This document shows, piece after piece, positions 1 through 4,830 of a stretch of 5,642 nt of DNA; position 1 is the stretch's first letter; each line of letters opens with the position of its first letter. The position numbers and the translations under genes are program-made. Source of the DNA: an uncultured Chitinophagaceae bacterium (GTDB lineage: Bacteria > Bacteroidota > Bacteroidia > Chitinophagales > Chitinophagaceae); NCBI GenBank assembly GCA_946885665.1, contig CAMPGT010000254.1:1-5642 (forward strand), given 5' to 3'. Under the pieces are notes generated by a model. That model had not been told where the DNA came from, ran no database searches, and worked only from the letters and a program-made list of their open reading frames with translations.

Positions 1-380
1 CTTCCGACATTGTACACGTCGTTGTTTTGGAAGAGAACACACCACCGGTGGCCAGAGGCGGCAGCGATACCACCCACATTGGCAACGATACCCTGCCACC
101 CGGCATCGATGTTATGCGCATGCCGCAACCAGGCACCTACCTCCGCCCCAACCCGGTTCGCAACCAACTTCAGTTAATCATCAACGGCGCGGAACAGGGA
201 AAAATCAGCATTGCCATTTTCGATATTAACGGCAGGAAACTGCTTGAACAACAACTATTGAAAAGCGGCGGCACGTTAAATACCCAGCTTCCTGTGAGCC
301 ACCTGCAAACGGGTATCTATTTCGTTCACGTTACCACCAGCCAAAGCAATACCCTGCTGCGTTTCGTAAAACAGCGATGA
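1..380 (+). CDS. C-terminal end of a secreted protein with a T9SS type A sorting domain (5' partial)
   Basis: The frame is open from the left edge to a TGA at 378-380, giving 125 visible residues, so the gene begins outside the window. The first ten or so residues (SDIVHVVVLEE) look like the last strand of a beta-sandwich domain. Residues about 12-45 are a Pro/Thr/Gly-rich linker. Residues about 46-125 match the type A C-terminal sorting domain of the type IX secretion system: YLRPNPV near the start, FDINGRKL in the middle, LQTGIYFVHV, and a basic FVKQR end. In this family the domain directs a Sec-exported protein across the outer membrane by T9SS and is usually cleaved off, with surface attachment or release. 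The function of the main domain cannot be seen. A TTG at 27 could be taken as a start but lies inside the open frame and should be ignored. Confidence 0.88.
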   Translation, partial: SDIVHVVVLEENTPPVARGGSDTTHIGNDTLPPGIDVMRMPQPGTYLRPNPVRNQLQLIINGAEQGKISIAIFDINGRKLLEQQLLKSGGTLNTQLPVSHLQTGIYFVHVTTSQSNTLLRFVKQR

Positions 381-408
381 CAGCATTTTCGGCAATTATT
401 CTTTCTTT

Positions 409-427
409 TTACTAAAATATTTAGTAA
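409..427. promoter_or_regulatory. Palindromic operator candidate upstream of umuD
   Basis: TTACTAAAATATTTAGTAA is a perfect inverted repeat with 8-bp arms and a 3-bp centre (ATA). It ends 23 bases before the umuD start and overlaps the candidate -7 box. No T-run follows it on either strand as a terminator would have, so a dimeric repressor site is the better reading. The repressor is not encoded in this window; a LexA-like or other SOS-type regulator is inference from the downstream gene only. Confidence 0.45.
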
Positions 428-432
428 TCTTG
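425..432 (+). promoter_or_regulatory. Candidate -7 promoter box of umuD
   Basis: TAATCTTG matches five of the six fixed positions of the Bacteroidota -7 consensus TAnnTTTG. It lies 18 bases before the umuD ATG, so the leader would be very short. No clear TTG -33 element is visible at the expected distance. Its first three bases fall inside the 409-427 palindrome, so a protein bound there should block the polymerase. Confidence 0.35.
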
Positions 433-450
433 TAGCACTAAAACAGAAGT

Positions 451-858
451 ATGACACTGAGCAGCTACGAGGTTCCGGTGCAGGCAGGCTTTCCATCGCC
501 GGCACTCGATTACATGGAAGAAAGAATAGACTTGAACAAAGTTTTTGTACCGCATCCCCTCGCCACCTTTATCATCGAATGTCGCGGCGATTCCATGATC
601 AACGCCTTCATTCCTCCGAAAGCAAAGCTCATCGTCGACCGTTCGCTCACCCCCAAAAACGGCGACATTGTACTCGCAGAGCTCGATGGCGAGTTTACCG
701 TTAAGTTCCTGAAGAAAAATGATTTCAGGTGCTGGCTCATACCGGCCAACAGCAAATACCGCGAAATAGAAATTTCAGGCGACACGGTTCTCAACATCTG
801 GGGCGTCGTTACCGCCGTCATCACCGAAACGAAAGACGTTCGCCAGTCCATGATTTAA
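451..858 (+). CDS. umuD: UmuD-type S24 self-cleaving peptidase, DNA polymerase V accessory subunit-like
   Basis: This 135-residue protein matches the LexA/UmuD peptidase family (S24) over its whole length. The presumed cleavage site is Ala12-Gly13, followed by the UmuD-like GFPSPALDY stretch and RIDLNK. The catalytic serine is Ser48 in GDSM and the general-base lysine is Lys85 in GEFTVK. The spacings cleavage site-Ser and Ser-Lys equal those of E. coli UmuD as I recall it (Gly25, Ser60, Lys97). In the known system, RecA-nucleoprotein stimulates self-cleavage, and UmuD' then joins UmuC to form the translesion polymerase Pol V. The segment before the cleavage site is only 12 residues, about half that of E. 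coli. There is no helix-turn-helix, so this is not LexA itself. The ATG at 451 gives a good family start with an A-rich leader. No umuC lies downstream; the next gene is an unrelated membrane protein 47 bases away. Confidence 0.9.
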   Translation: MTLSSYEVPVQAGFPSPALDYMEERIDLNKVFVPHPLATFIIECRGDSMINAFIPPKAKLIVDRSLTPKNGDIVLAELDGEFTVKFLKKNDFRCWLIPANSKYREIEISGDTVLNIWGVVTAVITETKDVRQSMI

Positions 859-870
859 ATGCAATTCGGG

Positions 871-878
871 TATATTTG
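871..878 (+). promoter_or_regulatory. Candidate -7 promoter box of the 906-1355 membrane protein gene
   Basis: TATATTTG is a perfect match to the Bacteroidota -7 consensus TAnnTTTG, located 27 bases before the ATG at 906. That distance suits a transcription start about 20 bases before the gene. A -33 TTG is not evident. If it is active, the membrane protein can be expressed independently of umuD. Confidence 0.4.
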
Positions 879-905
879 AACACCGCAAAACGGTTTCCCG
901 CAATC

Positions 906-1355
906 ATGCCCGAAAGCAAAAAGATTTATGGCAATTATTTTCTGAAAGCTGTCGCCTGGCTGGTGGGGGCATCGGCTTTTGCCATTGCACCATTCATCTT
1001 CCTTCACATCATCAATGTGATGTCGGAAGAAAACATGGCGGTGAGAGAAATCGATCATCTGGTGAAAGGCGCGTTCATCCTTTTCAGTTGCTGTGCCATA
1101 ACCGGTTCTATCGTATTCGACTTCATCGTTTCGCCGATAAAGATAAAAGGATGGCTGCGCGTAATGGTGATTTATCTTTCACCCTTCCTGCTGATCGCCT
1201 ACCTTTTCCTTCAATACCTCGTGGTGTATATCCAATATGAAGAGGTGCATGCTTTCGGGCCCGGTTCATCAACCATTACCATCACTATTTTTTATACCAT
1301 CGTGTACAGCCTGTTTGCCAAAACGGTTTACTATAAAAATAAGATCGCGGCTTAA
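906..1355 (+). CDS. Hypothetical four-helix membrane protein
   Basis: I do not recognise this 149-residue protein. It begins MPESKKIYGNYF and has four hydrophobic stretches at about residues 15-38, 55-76, 86-110 and 122-142. They are separated by a charged loop (SEENMAVREIDHLVK, 40-54), a short basic loop (KIKGW, 79-83) and YEEVHAFGPGSS (111-122). It ends in a basic tail (YYKNKIAA). The basic N-terminus, middle loop and C-terminus suggest that both ends lie in the cytoplasm. The open frame extends upstream to 729, but that part overlaps umuD in another frame and is not plausible protein; ATG 906 is the first ATG after umuD ends. It lies 47 bases behind umuD, so read-through from umuD is possible. 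Its TAA is shared as TTAA with the convergent glycosidase gene. No catalytic motif is visible. Confidence 0.72.
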   Translation: MPESKKIYGNYFLKAVAWLVGASAFAIAPFIFLHIINVMSEENMAVREIDHLVKGAFILFSCCAITGSIVFDFIVSPIKIKGWLRVMVIYLSPFLLIAYLFLQYLVVYIQYEEVHAFGPGSSTITITIFYTIVYSLFAKTVYYKNKIAA

Positions 1356-1362
1356 CGCCGCG
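1346..1362. terminator. Hairpin between convergent genes, likely terminator for the minus-strand gene
   Basis: CGCGGC at 1346-1351 pairs with GCCGCG at 1357-1362 around the loop TTAAC, giving six consecutive G-C pairs. The loop holds the stop codons of both convergent genes. Read on the minus strand the stem is followed by a T-rich stretch (ATCTTATTTTTA, from 1344 down to 1333), as expected for an intrinsic terminator of the glycosidase transcript. On the plus strand there is no T-run after it, so termination of the membrane-protein transcript there would be weaker or would rely on the structure alone. Confidence 0.5.
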
Positions 1363-3322
1363 GCCTGAGGCGAACGAAAAGAAATACAACAAGGCCTGCG
1401 GCAACAATACCAATGGTGGCATACATCAATTTTATGGCGTTGTTCTTTAACGTGCGCACCTTCGGGGCGGGTTTATTATACGGCACCTCCCCAATTTTTC
1501 CTTCATAAACGAGCTTCAGTCCCCAATCGTCATTCGAAGGCATCAGCGGAAGGTTGATGATGCCGATATTATCGGAGGCAACTTTTCCTTCTCCCACATT
1601 TTTCCAGGTACCATTGCGCGGATCGAACCACTGCGCGGAGTACACGCCGTTCAATTGTGCGCCGCGAACTTCCGCCTGCGGACATCCCCTTTCAAAATAA
1701 ATAAGAAAATTATTTTTATCCGGTGTACGCGCACAGTACGCCCATCCTTCGTAAGCAAGCACATTTTCGTTTTTATTGGGCGTAACGAGATCCACCAGCG
1801 GTTCAAGGTCCTGGTAATTTTCTCCAATGGAGAATGCGAAGTTTTTGAGATACTTCACCTGCGAGGCAGAGTTCCATTGAAAAGCGTCCCACATTTTTAC
1901 CGGCGCCTTCTCTTCATTGTCGCCGCCCCAAATTCCTTCTGCGCCATACACATGGCCGGCAAGCGCGCCCGATAAAAAACTTCCATACAAACACGAACGC
2001 ACAATGGCATCGTCTTTTTTTGTGCCGCCCTTCGCACCGCGTTTATAGTTCACGGCGCCGCGTCCGCGTGGGTCGCTGTAACCTGCATAATAAGGTTCGC
2101 CATTGATGGCCGGTGCAGGGTTCTTCAAATTGTAAATTTCGGTGAGGTACCAAAAATACTTGTGTTCGCGTTTATTGCCGATCTGGTGCAGCGTTACCCA
2201 CGAATCTTCGCCCCAATTTTCGAGCGTGCTGGGATTGGCGTTAGCAGAAAGCAGGTTTTCAAAAGGAAGCGGCCCGTATTCTTCTTCCATCTTCTTCAAT
2301 GCGGCCTTGTAATCGTCAGGACTTATAGTGCGCGCAATGATGTCGAGATGTACGGGACCGAGCACGGTATTGAATGCCTGGTAGCGCGAGAAAATATACT
2401 GCACATAGCGGGTGTACGAATCGGGCCACGGGTAGTATTGACTCCACAGCATGCTGGCATCTCTTCGCGACGTTTCAATAAACGGCACAAAGCCGTTTGC
2501 ATTGAGGTAAGCGATCTTTTTATCGAGATACTTGAAGTATTCAGGATTGATGCGGTCCATGTCGGGGAAAAAGTTTTCATAGCCCGGCACCTTGCCGGGA
2601 AAGAAGAACGGTTCGCCACCCTGGTTTTTCATGTCCTTGGCGCTGCCGCTGTTGAAATCCATCCATGCAGAGCGCACTGTTGTTTGTGCGGAGTCGTGCA
2701 TCGTGAGCAGCCACGAGCTGTCGTCGGTTTTCCAGTTGGGGAAGGCGGCGATGATATTGATCCAGTTGAAGCCCTGCGACTTTCTTAAACGAACATAGTC
2801 TTTAAAACCTGCATCAGGGCCTATCGGCCTTGCTTTATCGTCGTTGTACCATTTGAAGCGTGATGAGGCAAGCGAAAACCAGGTATCGCCGATGGCGAGG
2901 TAAGGTGTGCTGTCGGCATGGACCAATGCATGCTTGTTGGCGGATGCCCTGATAAAGCCGCGACGTAAGGGATTTTGATTTTTTTCTTCGTCTGTCCACG
3001 CGATGGCAGTAAACGAGCCCTTATGGCCGGTGAGGCCGGGATCGTTTGTGCTCGAGCCGCTCTCCCAGTTCCATGTACCCGGTTGGGTAGCGGCTACACG
3101 TATGCGAAACGTGTCGGCGCCGTCCCAAAAGCCGTACACTCTTTTTTGAAAGCCGGGGCCTGAAAGGTCCACCCATACTTTCACATCAGTATAAGGATTC
3201 TTATAGGTGCCGTTGGCGGTAAAGGTGAGTTGCTGCATCTCCCAAACATGTACGGGAGGTTGTGCAGCGGCGAACAAATAAAATAAAGTAAATACCAGGG
3301 CAAGGTGCAATCGTTTTACCAA
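1352..3322 (-). CDS. Secreted DUF5060/DUF4038 glycoside hydrolase-like protein with C-terminal membrane anchor
   Basis: This 656-residue protein has a signal peptide (residues 1-20, basic VKR then a hydrophobic core, cleavage likely at AAA-Q21; no lipobox Cys). A DUF5060-type beta-sandwich follows at about 22-107 (VHVWEMQQLTFTA, NPYTDVKVWVDL, FRIRVAATQPGTW). Then comes a DUF4038-like catalytic barrel at about 120-495, with LRRGFIRAS, YLAIGDTWFSL, GFNWINIIAAFPNW and INGEPYYAG. Residues about 497-608 form a beta domain of the putative collagen-binding type often fused to it, ending DDWGLKLVY. The family includes apiosidase-like and other plant-polysaccharide glycosidases; the substrate here cannot be told. 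Glu409 (INGEP) is the best nucleophile candidate and Asp327 a possible acid/base; both are inferred. Residues about 632-650 are a transmembrane helix followed by RLRPRR, which is unusual for the group. The start is a TTG at 3322-3320: an in-frame stop lies 12 bases upstream, and the next Met (29) would remove the signal peptide. It sits 51 bases downstream of the desaturase gene. Confidence 0.85.
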   Translation of the reverse strand: MVKRLHLALVFTLFYLFAAAQPPVHVWEMQQLTFTANGTYKNPYTDVKVWVDLSGPGFQKRVYGFWDGADTFRIRVAATQPGTWNWESGSSTNDPGLTGHKGSFTAIAWTDEEKNQNPLRRGFIRASANKHALVHADSTPYLAIGDTWFSLASSRFKWYNDDKARPIGPDAGFKDYVRLRKSQGFNWINIIAAFPNWKTDDSSWLLTMHDSAQTTVRSAWMDFNSGSAKDMKNQGGEPFFFPGKVPGYENFFPDMDRINPEYFKYLDKKIAYLNANGFVPFIETSRRDASMLWSQYYPWPDSYTRYVQYIFSRYQAFNTVLGPVHLDIIARTISPDDYKAALKKMEEEYGPLPFENLLSANANPSTLENWGEDSWVTLHQIGNKREHKYFWYLTEIYNLKNPAPAINGEPYYAGYSDPRGRGAVNYKRGAKGGTKKDDAIVRSCLYGSFLSGALAGHVYGAEGIWGGDNEEKAPVKMWDAFQWNSASQVKYLKNFAFSIGENYQDLEPLVDLVTPNKNENVLAYEGWAYCARTPDKNNFLIYFERGCPQAEVRGAQLNGVYSAQWFDPRNGTWKNVGEGKVASDNIGIINLPLMPSNDDWGLKLVYEGKIGEVPYNKPAPKVRTLKNNAIKLMYATIGIVAAGLVVFLFVRLRPRR

Positions 3323-3346
3323 CCTTGTTCCATTTTAGTGGTGATG

Positions 3347-3381
3347 AAAAAGGGAACATTAACGTTATCTAAATTAATGTT
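3347..3381 (-). terminator. Weak terminator candidate after the desaturase gene
   Basis: Read on the minus strand, AACATTAA (3381-3374) and TTAATGTT (3362-3355) form an 8-bp inverted repeat with an 11-base loop, followed by CCCTTTTT (3354-3347). The desaturase stop codon TAA (3376-3374) lies inside the first arm. The stem is almost all A-T and the loop is long, so termination would be inefficient, and read-through into the glycosidase gene is possible. On the plus strand the stem runs straight into a TTTT tract, so it could act in both directions. Confidence 0.3.
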
Positions 3382-4444
3382 TTTGTCCCAGCTTTTTCAT
3401 GGTGCGCAAATGCGACACTACCGCCATTTGCACATTAGGAAACGAATGATATGGTAATTGGAAACGCTGGCAATGATCGCGCACAATGCGGCTGATGGCC
3501 GGATAGTGAACATGGCTCACCCTGGGAAACAGGTGATGCTCGATCTGGAAATTGAGTCCGCCTACCAGCCACGAAACAACCTTGTTGTTTTCTGCGAAAT
3601 TGGCGGTGGTCCTGATCTGGTGAACGGCCCATTCAGTTTCAATCATTTTGTCTTCAATGCCCACCGTGTCGAATTCAGGGCCTTCTACGGCGTGCGCCAG
3701 TTGGAACACGTAAGAGATCACCACGCCAAGCACCATCCCCATCGTGGCAAAACCGATGAGCCAGGCCAACGGACCCACAACGATGATCGGAAGGATCACA
3801 TAGAAGAACGCATACAGCGCCTTGCTCACCCAAAAGGTAAAATGTTCCCTGCGGCTCATGGGCTGCAGCGGCGTGTTATAAATTCTTTTCTGAAAATATT
3901 TTGAGAAATCCCTCACGCTTACCCACATGAATAAAGTGAGCGAATAAGCCAAGGTGAGATAAATGTGCTGGTAGCGGTGTATGGGCATCCACTTTTGCGT
4001 GGGGCTCTGGCGAAGCAGTTTGCTTTGCGCAATGTCGTCGTCGGCGCCTTCGATATTGGTGTAGGTGTGATGAAGGATGTTGTGTTTCTGCTTCCAGAAA
4101 AACGCATTGCCGCCGATGGCGTTCAGTGTGAGGCCAAGCGTGTTGTTCACCCATTTTTTACTCGAATAGCTTCCATGGCAGGCGTCGTGCATAATATTGA
4201 AGCCGATGCTGGCAATGGTAAGCCCCAGTAATGCACATAATAGCAGGGCCACTGCCACGGGCAGTTGGAAAACCAGCAACGAAATATAGATCATGATCGA
4301 TGCGGGAATCAGGATGACGGCTTTTGTGTACAGGCGCCTGTCGCCGGTCTTCTTTTTAAGGTTTTCTTCAAAGTATTTATCTACCGATTTTTTCAGACTT
4401 TGAAAAAACTGGCTGTTGGAATTGTTGAATGTTACTTTACCCAT
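3374..4444 (-). CDS. Membrane fatty acid desaturase, front-end (delta-5/delta-6-like) type
   Basis: This 356-residue integral membrane di-iron desaturase has the three histidine boxes in order: H86-D-A-C-H90, H121-N-I-L-H125-H126 and Q300-I-E-H303-H304. Another conserved-looking His is in HQIRTT (275). The glutamine opening the third box is typical of front-end desaturases (linoleoyl-CoA, delta-6 and delta-5 types), which insert a double bond between an existing one and the carboxyl end. Eukaryotic relatives usually carry a fused cytochrome b5 domain. Here the first 40 residues are a charged, b5-free leader, so electrons must come from a separate ferredoxin or cytochrome. Hydrophobic segments lie at about 42-82, 162-177, 207-230 and 233-251, with all histidine boxes on loops facing the cytoplasm. 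Substrate and position of the double bond cannot be read from sequence. The ATG at 4444 starts MGKVTFNN; no clear -7 box or Shine-Dalgarno is visible upstream. Confidence 0.9.
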   Translation of the reverse strand: MGKVTFNNSNSQFFQSLKKSVDKYFEENLKKKTGDRRLYTKAVILIPASIMIYISLLVFQLPVAVALLLCALLGLTIASIGFNIMHDACHGSYSSKKWVNNTLGLTLNAIGGNAFFWKQKHNILHHTYTNIEGADDDIAQSKLLRQSPTQKWMPIHRYQHIYLTLAYSLTLFMWVSVRDFSKYFQKRIYNTPLQPMSRREHFTFWVSKALYAFFYVILPIIVVGPLAWLIGFATMGMVLGVVISYVFQLAHAVEGPEFDTVGIEDKMIETEWAVHQIRTTANFAENNKVVSWLVGGLNFQIEHHLFPRVSHVHYPAISRIVRDHCQRFQLPYHSFPNVQMAVVSHLRTMKKLGQKH

Positions 4445-4694
4445 GGTGATTGTTGCGGCGTAGCCACGTAACGATTGTAATTAAAAATGTTGAGGAGGCA
4501 ATAGGTAAAAATCTGGCTAAGATGCTAAGGCGGCTTACTGGAGGATTACTGATGCTCAGCTCAAACTGAACGAACCGAAGATAATTGATTTTGGCAATAT
4601 TGCGCGGTTACGTTTGTGAACTTATTCATAAAGTCGTTTTTACTTCATTTATTGTGTAAATGCAGAAATAACTGTGAATTGTGGAAATAAAGCT

Positions 4695-4702
4695 TACCTT
4701 TG
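4695..4702 (+). promoter_or_regulatory. Candidate -7 promoter box of the DEAD-box helicase gene
   Basis: TACCTTTG is a perfect match to TAnnTTTG. A TTG occurs at 4679-4681, but the 13-base gap to the box is shorter than the usual -33 spacing, so the upstream element is unconvincing. If transcription starts a few bases after 4702, the helicase mRNA carries a leader of roughly 120 bases. Confidence 0.35.
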
Positions 4703-4779
4703 CCATTCTTCATTGTTAGCTCTCTCTTTATTTGTGCTGAACACTTCACCAAATTCCGCGTCGGCTTAATGTAGGACAC

Positions 4780-4799
4780 AAGATCAGCAATTTGATCTT
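4780..4799 (+). promoter_or_regulatory. Leader hairpin upstream of the helicase start
   Basis: AAGATCA (4780-4786) and TGATCTT (4793-4799) are perfect 7-bp arms around a GCAATT loop, ending 31 bases before the helicase TTG and followed by TTTGG. It may form an RNA stem in the leader. A regulatory role is inference; the stem is modest and too weak for a strong terminator. Confidence 0.3.
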
Positions 4800-4830
4800 T
4801 TGGAATTTCACTTATAAAAAACATATTCAA

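Larger units (their letters stand above)
4445..4830. other. Divergent intergenic region between desaturase and helicase genes
   Basis: These 386 bases separate two divergent genes and are AT-richer than their surroundings, especially from 4570 on. They hold a perfect 10-bp palindrome GCAATATTGC at 4594-4603, a helicase-directed -7 box candidate at 4695-4702 and a 7-bp-arm hairpin at 4780-4799. The minus strand also carries an uninterrupted 61-codon frame (4830-4645) that I do not accept as a gene; it is discussed among the findings. No tRNA, insertion sequence end or known riboswitch motif is recognisable. No TAnnTTTG box pointing toward the desaturase was found. Confidence 0.6.

Noticed and set aside
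409..427. Palindrome before umuD as a terminator of the upstream T9SS-sorted gene
   Set aside because: The arms are A-T rich, the 3-base loop is tight, and no T-run follows on the plus strand. The overlap with a -7 box favours an operator.
510..851. Minus-strand 113-codon frame opposite umuD
   Set aside because: Shadow of a well-conserved UmuD gene; no recognisable protein features.
729..905. Upstream extension of the membrane-protein frame to 729 (beginning MLAHTGQQQ)
   Set aside because: It overlaps the end of umuD in a different frame and gives an Arg/His-rich sequence typical of an out-of-frame reading. ATG 906 fits the promoter-like box at 871-878.
2162..2788. Plus-strand 208-codon frame opposite the glycosidase gene
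   Set aside because: Antisense shadow of a GC-biased coding region; the minus-strand frame has clear domains and the plus-strand product has none.
3458..3904. Plus-strand 148-codon frame opposite the desaturase gene
   Set aside because: Antisense shadow; the opposite strand carries all three histidine boxes of a desaturase.
1352..4444. Desaturase and glycosidase as a functional operon or polysaccharide utilisation locus
   Set aside because: They are on the same strand 51 bases apart, but the functions are unrelated, a terminator-like repeat lies between them, and no SusC/SusD-type genes are present.
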